From assembly GCF_004025965.2 (NCBI RefSeq), contig NZ_SAYU02000015.1, forward strand, positions 1-64,000: 64,000 bases of DNA, in the 5' to 3' direction. A model generated the notes under the pieces. The model was not told the origin of the DNA. It made no database searches and was given only the letters and a program-made list of their open reading frames with translations. This DNA comes from Phycicoccus flavus. Its GTDB lineage: Bacteria; Actinomycetota; Actinomycetes; Actinomycetales; Dermatophilaceae. The translations under genes and the position numbers were made by a program. Positions within the stretch are counted from its first letter, which is position 1, and each line of letters starts with the position of its first letter. Shown here in pieces: positions 56,446 through 64,000 of this stretch.

Positions 56446-56535
56446 TTTGCAAGCAGGGGGTTAAGGGTTCGAGTCCCCTTAGCTCCACCGCAGGTTAGAG
56501 GCCCTTCGCGAACTTCGCGACGGGCCCCTGACGCG
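56446..56535 (+). repeat. Right attachment repeat (attR), tRNA-Ala 3' fragment
   Basis: These 90 bases match the left repeat with seven differences. The differences break a T-arm pair of the tRNA and several pairs of the terminator hairpin, so this copy is no longer functional. It marks the right end of the island. Confidence 0.85.
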
Positions 56536-56827
56536 TCCATCGCGCAAGAACGGCTGCAGTGGTCGCTGCCCGCGAGCCAGCAAGCACCACTCGAGTGGGC
56601 GTCGTTGAAGCCTCGATAGGGGCGAGGGTCAAATTGGCCAGAGCCGACTCCCGCCTCGTCAGCGGTCGATCCAGTGCGTTACTCGCTATTGAGGTTCTAG
56701 CCGCTGGACGTGCGCCTGCAATGGTCCGCCGGCGCGGTGGCGGGGCCGGCGTCGGGGCTGGAGATGCGTGCCGCGGGCGCGTCGTCCCCGGGAAGGAGTC
56801 CCTTGCGACGGCGGCGACCTATGTGCG

Positions 56828-56837
56828 AACATTTGTT
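56828..56837. promoter_or_regulatory. Candidate operator of the inositol operon
   Basis: The palindrome AACA-TT-TGTT lies 25-34 bases before the first start codon of the operon, the kind of site a LacI-type protein uses. The remaining spacer from 56536 holds no gene that I can support. Confidence 0.4.
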
Positions 56838-56861
56838 GGACCGTTCCAGCAAGGAGGCTCG

Positions 56862-57764
56862 ATGGTGTTCCTCGACCGTGTGGCGTCCGCCCCCATCTCG
56901 TGGGGCATCTGCGAGGTCCCGGGGTGGGGCAAGATGCTCCCGACCGACCGGGTTCTCACCGAGATGACGGATCTCGGCATCACCGCCACGGAGTACGGCG
57001 CGCCGGGGTTCCTCCCCGTCGAGCCGGACGCCGTCCGTGAGGTACTGGGCAGCCACGGCATGAGCCTGCTCGGCGGCTTCACCCCCCTCGTGCTGCACGA
57101 CCCCGCCCGCCGCGACGACGAGCTCGCGCGGGTTCAGGAGGTCGCGGGGCTGTTCGGCCGCGCCGGGGCCTCGACCTTCGTGTCGTGCCCGGTCATGGAC
57201 GACGACTGGTCCGTGCCCCGACCGCTCGACCGCGACGAGCACGCCCACCTCGTGCGGATGCTCGGCGAGGTCGACACCATCTGCGCCGACGCCGGCCTCA
57301 CGCAGGTCCTGCACCCGCACCTGCAGACCGTCGTCGAGACCTCGACCGACGTCGAGCGCGTCCTCGACGACTGCGACGTCAAGTGGTGCCTCGACACCGG
57401 CCACCTGGCCATCGGCGGCACCGACCCGGTCGACTTCGCGCGTCGCGCGGCCGAGCGCGTCGGGCACGTCCACCTCAAGGACGTCCGCATGGACCTCGTC
57501 CCGCGGCTCATGGACCGGTCGACCTCGATCATGGCCGGGGTGCAGGAGGGCCTCTTCCCGCCGCTCGGGCAGGGCGACCTGCCGCTGGCCGAGGTCGTCC
57601 GCACCCTCGAGGCCTCCGGCTACGACGGCTGGTACGTCATCGAGCAGGACACCGCGATCACCGGTCCCTTCCCCGGGCTCGGCGAGGGCCCGGTCACCGG
57701 GGTCGAGGCCTCGATGCAGTACCTGCGCGACGTCGTCGTCCCGCTGCTCGACGAGCCGGCGTGA
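56862..57764 (+). CDS. iolE: Myo-inosose-2 dehydratase, IolE-like
   Basis: This 300-residue TIM-barrel protein of the sugar phosphate isomerase fold starts RVASAPISWGICEVPGWG, close to actinobacterial IolE. It should dehydrate scyllo-inosose to a cyclic diketone. Other family blocks are CLDTGHLAIGG and GHVHLKDVR with likely metal ligands, and YDGWYVIEQD. The ATG at 56862 has AAGGAGG at good distance; the open frame reaches about 300 bases further up but lacks family sequence. The related IolH cannot be fully excluded. It is the first gene of the inositol operon. Confidence 0.8.
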   Translation: MVFLDRVASAPISWGICEVPGWGKMLPTDRVLTEMTDLGITATEYGAPGFLPVEPDAVREVLGSHGMSLLGGFTPLVLHDPARRDDELARVQEVAGLFGRAGASTFVSCPVMDDDWSVPRPLDRDEHAHLVRMLGEVDTICADAGLTQVLHPHLQTVVETSTDVERVLDDCDVKWCLDTGHLAIGGTDPVDFARRAAERVGHVHLKDVRMDLVPRLMDRSTSIMAGVQEGLFPPLGQGDLPLAEVVRTLEASGYDGWYVIEQDTAITGPFPGLGEGPVTGVEASMQYLRDVVVPLLDEPA

Positions 57765-58741
57765 CCGACGCTCCCGTGGACCTCCTCGCGATCGGCCGGG
57801 TCAGCGTCGACCTGTACGCGCAGGAGGCCGGAGCGACCTTCCTGGAGCCGCAGACCTTCCTGAAGTCCATCGGCGGCAGCCCGACGAACGTCGCCGTCGC
57901 CGGCGCTCGGCTGGGCCTGACGTCCGCCCTCGTCACCGGCGTCGGGGAGGACCCCCTCGGCGACTACGTGCTCGCCCGGCTCGAGGAGTTCGGGGTGCGC
58001 ACGGACGCCGTCGTCCGGCGGACCGGCGGCCGCACCCCCGTCGTGCTCGTCGCCCTCGAGGACCCGGCCGAGCCGACCATCACCTTCCTGCGCGACCCGG
58101 AGGCACCGGACACGACGATCGGATCGGAGACCCTCGACGACGACGCGCTGCGGTCCGCGAAGGTGCTCTGGACCAGCGTGAGCACCCTCGCCGCGGGCGC
58201 CACCGCCGACACCCTCCTGCACTGGCTGGACCGCCGCGCGCGCCGGCCGCACACCGTCGTCGACCTCGACCTGCGCCCCACCCTCTGGCCCGACGCCGCC
58301 TCCGCCGCCGCCGCCGCCGAGCAGGCCATCGCCCTCGCCGACGTCGTCGTCGGCAACCGACGCGAGTGCGAGGCCGCCGTGGGCACCGCCGACCCCGACG
58401 GCGCGGCCGACGCCCTCCTGGACCGCGGGGTCTCCCTCGCCGTCGTCAAGCTCGGCGCCGACGGCGCGCTCCTGGCCACCGCCGACGAGCGGGTCCGGGT
58501 GCCCCCCGTCCCCGTCGACGTCCGCTGCGGCTCCGGGGCGGGCGACGCCTTCGGCGGGGTCCTCGCCGCCGGTCTGGTGCGCGGCTGGCCCCTCGAGCGG
58601 ATCGGCCGCCTCGGCAACGCCGCCGGCGCCCTCGTCACCTCCCGCCTCACCTGCGCCGACGCCATGCCGACGCTGACCGAGCTCGAGGCGTTCGCCGACG
58701 CCGCCCTCGTCCCGGCGACGAGCGGGGACGTCCGTGCCTGA
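57761..58741 (+). CDS. iolC: 5-dehydro-2-deoxygluconokinase
   Basis: This 326-residue PfkB-family kinase has the N-terminal block FLKSIGGSPTNVAVAGARLG and the catalytic block RCGSGAGDAFGG with the base aspartate. It should phosphorylate 5-dehydro-2-deoxygluconate with ATP in inositol catabolism. GTG overlaps the iolE stop. The neighbours iolB and iolD make the iolC call better than that of a general sugar kinase. Confidence 0.88.
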   Translation: MTDAPVDLLAIGRVSVDLYAQEAGATFLEPQTFLKSIGGSPTNVAVAGARLGLTSALVTGVGEDPLGDYVLARLEEFGVRTDAVVRRTGGRTPVVLVALEDPAEPTITFLRDPEAPDTTIGSETLDDDALRSAKVLWTSVSTLAAGATADTLLHWLDRRARRPHTVVDLDLRPTLWPDAASAAAAAEQAIALADVVVGNRRECEAAVGTADPDGAADALLDRGVSLAVVKLGADGALLATADERVRVPPVPVDVRCGSGAGDAFGGVLAAGLVRGWPLERIGRLGNAAGALVTSRLTCADAMPTLTELEAFADAALVPATSGDVRA

Positions 58742-59678
58742 GCCCGGGCGCGTCGTCAGCGACGCGGACTACCGCGGCCTCCTCGAGGCCCGGGTCCGCG
58801 AGCCCGGTCGGCTGCGCCGGGCCCTCACCGACCGGCGCCGCCGTCCGCTGGTCGGCGAGGACGGGCGGATGCTGCTCGTCGCGGCCGACCACACCTCCCG
58901 CGGCAAGCTGGCCGTCGGCGGCGACCCGATGGCCGCGGCCGACCGCCGGTCGCTGCTCGACCGCCTCGTCATCTGTCTCGCCGACCCGCGCGTCGACGGG
59001 GTCCTCGGCAGCGCCGACGTCCTCGAGGAGCTCGCCCTCCTCGGCGTCCTCGACGGCCGGCTCGCCGTCGGCACGATGAACCGCGGCGGCATCGTCGGCG
59101 CCTCCTGGGAGCTCGACGACCGGCTGACCGCCTACGACGCCCGGCACGTCGTCGACCTCGGCCTCGACGGCGGGAAGATGTTGCTGCGGGTCGAGCCCGA
59201 CGACCGCGGCGTCCCGGGCACCCTCGAGCTCGCCGGCCGCCTCGTCACCGAGCTCGCCGACGCCGGGACGATGGCCCTCGTCGAGCCCCTGCCCTACGCG
59301 AAGCAGCCGGACGGCACCCTCGCGCTCGACCCGTCCGAGGACGCCCTCGTCCGGATGGTGGCGATCGCCAGCGGCCTCGGCTCCTCGTCGGCGCACACCT
59401 GGCTGAAGATCCCCGCCACCGCCGACCCGGCCCGGGTGGCCGCGGCGACGACCTGCCCGATCCTCCTCCTCGGCGGCGACGCCGGCCACGACTACGAGCG
59501 GGTCTTCACCGGCTGGGAGACCGCGCTGCAGGTGCCGAACATCCGCGGCCTCGTGCCCGGCCGCGCGCTGCTCTACCCGGCGGTGCTCGACGTGGCCGAG
59601 GCCGTCGGCCGGGCCGGCGCGCTCGTCCACCCCGACCACGACCCCCTCGTCCCCGCAGAACAGGAGCCCACCCCGTGA
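58734..59678 (+). CDS. DeoC/LacD-like aldolase of inositol catabolism
   Basis: This 314-residue TIM-barrel aldolase has MLLVAADHTSRGKLAVGGDP, YDARHVVDLGLDGGKMLLRV with the candidate Schiff-base lysine, and LKIPATADPARVAAATTCPILLLGGDAGHD. The match is to the DeoC/LacD type found in actinobacterial iol operons. It probably splits the phosphorylated deoxygluconate to dihydroxyacetone phosphate and malonate semialdehyde, the step done by IolJ elsewhere. GTG overlaps iolC by eight bases. Confidence 0.78.
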   Translation: MPEPGRVVSDADYRGLLEARVREPGRLRRALTDRRRRPLVGEDGRMLLVAADHTSRGKLAVGGDPMAAADRRSLLDRLVICLADPRVDGVLGSADVLEELALLGVLDGRLAVGTMNRGGIVGASWELDDRLTAYDARHVVDLGLDGGKMLLRVEPDDRGVPGTLELAGRLVTELADAGTMALVEPLPYAKQPDGTLALDPSEDALVRMVAIASGLGSSSAHTWLKIPATADPARVAAATTCPILLLGGDAGHDYERVFTGWETALQVPNIRGLVPGRALLYPAVLDVAEAVGRAGALVHPDHDPLVPAEQEPTP

Positions 59679-60562
59679 GCAACCACCACCGCGCCGGAAC
59701 GCTGGCGACGGACGACTCGCTCGTCACCGTCACCCCCGAGACCGCGGGCTGGACCTACAGCGGGCTCGAGGTGTTCGACCTCGGCCCCGGCCCGGTCGAG
59801 CGCACCCTCGACGGCCTGGAGGCGGTCCTCGTCCCGCTCTCGGCCACCGACGTCGAGGTCGTCGTCGACGACGAGTCCCTCACGCTCGCCGGGCGGACCG
59901 GGGTCTTCGCGGCCGTCTCCGACTGGGCGTACCTGCCCCTCGGGTCCCGCGTGCGGATCTCCGGGAACGGCGGCGAGGTCGCCCTGTGCACCGCCCGGGC
60001 CACCGAGCGCTTCCCGCTGCGCGTCACGGCCGCCGCCGACGTCCCGGTCGAGGTCCGTGGCGGCGGCCGGGCCTCCCGTCAGGTGACGAACATCGCGACG
60101 CCGGACTCCTTCCCCACCGCGGACCGGATCAACGTCTGCGAGGTCCTGACCCCGGGCGGCAACGTCTCGTCGTGGCCCCCGCACCGTCACGACGGCATCG
60201 GGGACTGCGAGCCGACCAACGAGGAGGTCTACTACTTCCGGACGGGGCGCCTGGACGGCGAGCACGGCCACCCCCACGGCCAGGGCCTGTTCCGGGTCTA
60301 CACCGTCGACGGTTCCTCGGACGAGACGGTGACCGTGCTGGACGGCGACGTGCACCTCGTCGGCCAGGGCTACCACGGCCCGTCGACGGCCCAGCCCGAG
60401 TACCCGATGTACTTCCTCAACGTCCTCGCCGGCCCGGCGAGCGAGCGCACGATGGCGTTCTGCGACGACCCCGACCACCACTGGGTGCGCGAGGCCTGGG
60501 AGGTCCAGGAGCAGGACCCGCGGCTGCCGCTGACCTCGGCCGACGGGCAGGTGGCGCGGTGA
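59675..60562 (+). CDS. iolB: 5-deoxy-glucuronate isomerase
   Basis: This 295-residue cupin enzyme isomerises 5-deoxyglucuronate. The metal-binding block is SWPPHRHDG (about 168-176), followed by NEEVYYFRT. VYTVDGSSDETVTVLDGDVHLV and YHGPSTAQPEYPMYFLNVLAG fit the second cupin part. GTG overlaps the aldolase stop by four bases. Confidence 0.93.
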   Translation: MSNHHRAGTLATDDSLVTVTPETAGWTYSGLEVFDLGPGPVERTLDGLEAVLVPLSATDVEVVVDDESLTLAGRTGVFAAVSDWAYLPLGSRVRISGNGGEVALCTARATERFPLRVTAAADVPVEVRGGGRASRQVTNIATPDSFPTADRINVCEVLTPGGNVSSWPPHRHDGIGDCEPTNEEVYYFRTGRLDGEHGHPHGQGLFRVYTVDGSSDETVTVLDGDVHLVGQGYHGPSTAQPEYPMYFLNVLAGPASERTMAFCDDPDHHWVREAWEVQEQDPRLPLTSADGQVAR

Positions 60563-61737
60563 AGCGTCGCATCGGGGTCGCCGTCCTCGGCCTCGGCTGG
60601 ATGGGCCAGGCGCACAGCCGGTCGGCGCGGCGGATCCCCGGGCACTTCCCGGACCGGTCCTACGACCCGCGGCTCGTCGTCTGCGCCGACCCCGTGGCCG
60701 ACCGTCGTCGCAGCGCCCTCGAGGACTTCGGCTTCGAGCGGGCGGTGGAGGACTGGCGGTCCGCCGTCGAGGACCCCGAGGTCGACGCGGTCTGGGTCAC
60801 CGCCCCCAACATGCTGCACCTGGAGATGATCGAGGCGGCCGCCGCGGCCGGGAAGGCGATCTTCAGCGAGAAGCCGATCGGCGGCAAGCCCGAGCACGCC
60901 GTCACCGCCCTCGGCCACGCGCGCGCGGCCGGCGTCGCCACCGGCGTCGGCTACTGCTACCTCTGGTCGCCGCTGGTCCTGCACGCGCGCGACCTCATCG
61001 CCTCCGGCGCGCTCGGGGAGATCACGCACTACCGCGGCCGCTTCCTGTCGATGTACGGCAGCGACCCGCTCGGCCTGCTGACCTGGCGCTTCTTCGTCGA
61101 CCAGGCGGGGTACGGCGTGACGAGCGACATCCTCAGCCACTCCGTCGCCATGGCCCGCTTCCTCGTCGGCCCGGTCACCGAGGTCGTCGGGATGGCGAAC
61201 ACGACGATCCCGCGCCGGCCCCTGCCGACCGGGGCGGCCAGCCACTACGGCCTCGGCGCCCCCGACGACCCCACCGGCGAGGTCGAGAACGAGGACTTCG
61301 CGTCCATGCTCTGCCGGTTCGAGAACGGCGCCACCGGGACCTTCGAGGTCAGCCGCACCGTCGTCGGTCCGGAGAGCCAGAACGCGTTCGAGGTCTACGG
61401 CACGAAGGGCTCGCTCATCTGGAACCACGAGCGCCTCAACGAGCTGCAGTACTACTCGGTCACCGACTCGCCGGACTCCGGCTACACGACGGTCTACGGC
61501 GGCGAGCGCTTCCCGTTCCACGGGGCCTTCGTCCCCGGGAAGGCCAACAGCATCGGCTTCGAGGACCTCGTGACCATCCAGGACCACGCCTTCCTGGAGG
61601 CGCTCGCCACCGGCACCCCCTTCTCCCCCGGCTTCTCCGAGGCCGTCGACGTCGTGAGCGTCCAGCAGGCGCTCATCGACTCCTGGACCAGCCGCGGCTG
61701 GCAGAGCGTCCGAGACCTGACGGAGGTCACCCCATGA
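60559..61737 (+). CDS. Gfo/Idh/MocA oxidoreductase (inositol dehydrogenase-like)
   Basis: This 392-residue NAD(P)-dependent dehydrogenase has the Rossmann motif VAVLGLGWMGQAHSR at the N terminus and the family catalytic lysine in SEKPIGG (about 97-103). Conserved DILSHSVAMARFLVG carries the likely catalytic Asp and His. At 392 residues it is longer than classical IolG (about 340). It may oxidise myo-inositol or another inositol isomer; the substrate is not fixed by sequence. GTG overlaps iolB. Confidence 0.85.
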   Translation: MKRRIGVAVLGLGWMGQAHSRSARRIPGHFPDRSYDPRLVVCADPVADRRRSALEDFGFERAVEDWRSAVEDPEVDAVWVTAPNMLHLEMIEAAAAAGKAIFSEKPIGGKPEHAVTALGHARAAGVATGVGYCYLWSPLVLHARDLIASGALGEITHYRGRFLSMYGSDPLGLLTWRFFVDQAGYGVTSDILSHSVAMARFLVGPVTEVVGMANTTIPRRPLPTGAASHYGLGAPDDPTGEVENEDFASMLCRFENGATGTFEVSRTVVGPESQNAFEVYGTKGSLIWNHERLNELQYYSVTDSPDSGYTTVYGGERFPFHGAFVPGKANSIGFEDLVTIQDHAFLEALATGTPFSPGFSEAVDVVSVQQALIDSWTSRGWQSVRDLTEVTP

Positions 61738-63578
61738 GCACCGTGCACATCACGACGGCCGAGGCCCTCGTCCGCTACCTGGTCGCCCAGCGGACGGAGG
61801 TCGACGGCGTCGAGGTCCCCCTCTACCCCGGCGTCTTCGCCATCTTCGGGCACGGGAACGTCACCAGCCTCGGCCACGCGCTCGAGCAGCACCGGGACGA
61901 GATCCCGGTGTGGCGGGGCCAGACCGAGGAGGGGATGGGACTGGCCGCCGTCGCCTTCGCCAAGGCCACCCGGCGTCGGCAGGTCATGGTGGCGACGAGC
62001 TCGATCGGGCCGGGCGCGACGAACATGGTGACCGCCGCCGGCGTCGCCATGTCCAACCGCCTGCCGACCCTGTTCGTCTCGGGTGACGCCTTCGCCTCGC
62101 GCCTGCCGGACCCGGTGCTCCAGCAGGTCGAGCACTTCGGCGACCCGAGCACCACCGTCAACGACAGCTTCCGCCCCGTCGTGCGCTACTGGGACCGGAT
62201 CACCCACCCCGCGCAGCTCCTCACCTCCCTGCCGCAGGTGACCCGCACCCTGCTGGACCCGGCGGACTGCGGCCCGGTCTTCCTCGGGCTGCCGCAGGAC
62301 GTCGCGGCCACCGCGTACGACTACCCGGAGAGCTTCTTCGAGCCCACCGTCCACCGGGTGCCGCGGCCGCGGGCGGACCTCGCCGAGCTGGAGCGCGCCG
62401 CCGAGGCCCTGCGCGCCGCCGAGCGCCCGGTGCTCGTCGCCGGGGGCGGGGTGCACTACTCCCTCGCCGAGGCCGAGCTCGCGCAGTTCGCCGAGCGGCA
62501 CGGGATCCCCGTCGTCGAGACCGTCGCCGGCAAGTCGAGCGTGCTCGGTGACCACCCGCGCTACGCGGGGCCGATCGGCGTCACCGGAGCGGCCGAGCCG
62601 AACGAGGCCTGCCGCGAGGCCGACGTCGTCCTCGCCGTCGGCACCCGCCTCAACGACTTCGTCACCGGCTCGTGGACCCTCTTCGACGAGCGGGCCCGGA
62701 TCGTCGCGCTCAACACCGCCCGGTTCGACGCGACGAAGCACCTGGCCACCCCGGTCGTCGGGGACGCCCGCGAGAGCCTCACCGAGCTCTCCGCCCTGCT
62801 CGGGGACTGGACGGCGCCGGCCGCGTGGACCGACCACGGCAGCGACCTGCGCGAGCGGTTCGACCGGTTCGTCGCCGCGCGGGTCGCCGACGACGGCGAG
62901 TACCCCCTCAGCTACGCGCAGGTCGTCGGGGCCGTGCACCGCGCGGCCACCCCCGAGGACTACGTGATGACCGCGGCCGGCGGGCTCCCCGGCGAGCTCA
63001 ACGTCAACTGGTCGAGCAAGGCCATCGCGAGCTTCGACTGCGAGTACGGCTTCTCCTGCATGGGCTACGAGACCGCCGGGGCGTGGGGCGCCGCGTTCGC
63101 CCGCCCCGCGGGCGAGGTCTACTGCCTCGTCGGCGACGGCTCGTACCTCATGCTCAACAGCGAGATCTACTCCTCGGTGCTGTCGGGCCGGAAGTACGTG
63201 CTCGTCGTCTGCGACAACGCCGGCTTCGCCGTCATCGAACGGCTGCAGCGCAACCAGGGCGGCGCGTCGTACAACAACATGCTGCGCGACTCCCGCGGGC
63301 CGCACAGCGACGTGCGGGTCGACTTCGTCGCGCACGCCGCCTCGCTCGGGGCGCACGCGACCCGCGCGTCCTCCCTCGCCGAGCTGGAGGCGGCCATCGA
63401 GCAGGCGCGCGAGCACGACCGCACCAGCGTCGTCGTCGTCGACGTCCGGGAGGCGGACTGGACCGAGGGCGGCCTCTACTGGCAGGTCGGGGTGCCCGAG
63501 GTCAGCGAGCTCGAGAGCGTCCGCGAGGCCCGGGCCGCGCACGAGGCGGGACTGACCGACCAGCGTCGCGGCGTGTGA
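61734..63578 (+). CDS. iolD: Trihydroxycyclohexane-1,2-dione hydrolase
   Basis: This 614-residue thiamine-diphosphate enzyme opens the inositol ring. The N-terminal part has EEGMGLAAVAFAKATRR with the catalytic glutamate and SSIGPGATNMVTAAG. The cofactor motif is CLVGDGSYLMLNSEI followed by CDNAGFAVIERLQ. Length and motifs fit IolD. The ATG overlaps the dehydrogenase gene, and the stop overlaps the regulator gene. Confidence 0.93.
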   Translation: MSTVHITTAEALVRYLVAQRTEVDGVEVPLYPGVFAIFGHGNVTSLGHALEQHRDEIPVWRGQTEEGMGLAAVAFAKATRRRQVMVATSSIGPGATNMVTAAGVAMSNRLPTLFVSGDAFASRLPDPVLQQVEHFGDPSTTVNDSFRPVVRYWDRITHPAQLLTSLPQVTRTLLDPADCGPVFLGLPQDVAATAYDYPESFFEPTVHRVPRPRADLAELERAAEALRAAERPVLVAGGGVHYSLAEAELAQFAERHGIPVVETVAGKSSVLGDHPRYAGPIGVTGAAEPNEACREADVVLAVGTRLNDFVTGSWTLFDERARIVALNTARFDATKHLATPVVGDARESLTELSALLGDWTAPAAWTDHGSDLRERFDRFVAARVADDGEYPLSYAQVVGAVHRAATPEDYVMTAAGGLPGELNVNWSSKAIASFDCEYGFSCMGYETAGAWGAAFARPAGEVYCLVGDGSYLMLNSEIYSSVLSGRKYVLVVCDNAGFAVIERLQRNQGGASYNNMLRDSRGPHSDVRVDFVAHAASLGAHATRASSLAELEAAIEQAREHDRTSVVVVDVREADWTEGGLYWQVGVPEVSELESVREARAAHEAGLTDQRRGV

Positions 63579-64000
63579 TGGCCCGCGCGACCCCTGTCCC
63601 CGTGGACGGGCCGGACGGCACCGACGCCGGGCCGGCGCGGCCGACGATCCGCGACGTCGCCGCGCGGGCCGGGGTCTCGAAGTCGCTCGTGTCCCTCGCG
63701 CTGCAGAACGCCCCCCGCGTCGCGCCCGGGACGCGGGCGGCCATCCTCGCCGCCGCGGACGAGCTGGGCTACCGGCGCAACGCGGCGGCGCACGCCCTCG
63801 TCGCGCACCGCACGCGCACCGTCGGCGTCTTCGTCCTCGACCTGCACAACCCGATGACGGCCGACGTCCTCGACGCCGTCCAGGCCGAGGCCCGACGCCG
63901 CGACTACCGCACGATCGTCGTCGTCGGGAGCGACGACGCCGACGCCGAGCGGGCCGAGCTGGAGAAGCTCGTGGAGTTCCGGGTCGAGGGCATCATCGCC
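63578..64000 (+). CDS. LacI-family regulator, 3' end outside window
   Basis: The first 141 codons are visible. The DNA-binding domain is TIRDVAARAGVSKSLVSLALQN (about 23-44) with a hinge helix ending RRNAAAHALV, followed by the start of the sugar-binding domain, TRTVGVFVLDLHNPMTADVLDAVQAEAR. ATG overlaps the iolD stop, so it is part of the operon. It probably represses the operon in the absence of inositol or a breakdown product, perhaps through the palindrome at 56828. Confidence 0.9.
   Translation, partial: MARATPVPVDGPDGTDAGPARPTIRDVAARAGVSKSLVSLALQNAPRVAPGTRAAILAAADELGYRRNAAAHALVAHRTRTVGVFVLDLHNPMTADVLDAVQAEARRRDYRTIVVVGSDDADAERAELEKLVEFRVEGIIA

Larger units (their letters stand above)
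38803..56535. mobile_element. 17.7-kb genomic island in tRNA-Ala
   Basis: The island is bounded by the 90-bp direct repeats. Its base composition is clearly more AT-rich than the surrounding genes, and it holds a tyrosine integrase, an excisionase-like gene and a MobF relaxase. The left half (38.9-47.0 kb) has the mobility genes and a dGTPase; the right half (47.0-56.1 kb) has a helicase, PIN-GNAT/ASCH genes and McrBC. There is no coupling protein, secretion gene or replication gene, so it is at best mobilisable by another element, or a decayed integrative conjugative element. Confidence 0.85.

Noticed and set aside
56446-56490. Second tRNA-Ala gene
   Set aside because: Only the 3' part is present, and a T-arm pair is broken; it is the attachment repeat.
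56559-56861. N-terminal extension of the IolE-like protein
   Set aside because: It is non-family sequence, crosses the likely operator, and the ATG at 56862 has a strong AAGGAGG.

Overview
The window is a chromosomal segment of a very high-GC Gram-positive bacterium. The order gyrB, gyrA, DUF3566 membrane protein, tRNA-Ile(GAT), DLW-39 micro-protein, tRNA-Ala(TGC) is the standard actinobacterial arrangement near the replication origin. Protein style suggests Micrococcales, but this is an inference and no genus can be named. Both ends are cut: the first gene lacks its 5' end and the last (a LacI-type regulator) lacks its 3' end.

Layout. (1) 1-23.8 kb, plus strand: an assembly-line biosynthetic cluster that mixes NRPS and PKS logic but is split into many small pieces. 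It has one C-carrier-C protein, two lone condensation-type proteins, two free A-PCP proteins, a free ACP, a free acyltransferase, two KS-DH-KR-ACP proteins without their own AT, a KS-fold protein that has lost its catalytic residues, a type II thioesterase, a DUF2505 protein and an ABC exporter (one ATPase, two permeases). Nearly all genes overlap or abut, so they form one operon that continues beyond the left edge. (2) 24.2-27.2 kb, minus strand: two further carrier proteins, an unknown protein, an ECF-like sigma factor and a Sfp-type phosphopantetheinyl transferase that could activate all the carriers. (3) 27.6-28.9 kb: a 53-residue secreted peptide beside a regulator with a LuxR-like C-terminal helix-turn-helix, a possible signalling pair. 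(4) 28.9-31.3 kb: a Roadblock-like protein divergent from an HSP90-family ATPase. (5) 31.6-38.8 kb: the gyrase and tRNA core.

(6) 38.80-56.54 kb: a genomic island inserted in the 3' end of tRNA-Ala. It is bounded by 90-bp imperfect direct repeats and has clearly lower GC than its surroundings. It carries a tyrosine integrase with an excisionase-like protein, a MobF relaxase without coupling protein or secretion genes, and a large set of defence-type genes: an HD dGTPase with a small partner, a PLD-helicase-DUF3427 protein, a PIN-GNAT-EVE/ASCH-like fusion with an ASCH protein, and McrB-McrC. Three proteins in the right half carry domains of the type that reads modified bases.

(7) 56.9 kb to the end: a myo-inositol catabolic operon (iolE-like, iolC, an aldolase, iolB, a Gfo/Idh/MocA dehydrogenase, iolD) that runs into a LacI-family regulator gene. 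A small palindrome upstream of the operon is a candidate operator.

All functions are read from motifs and context only; no database search was possible.
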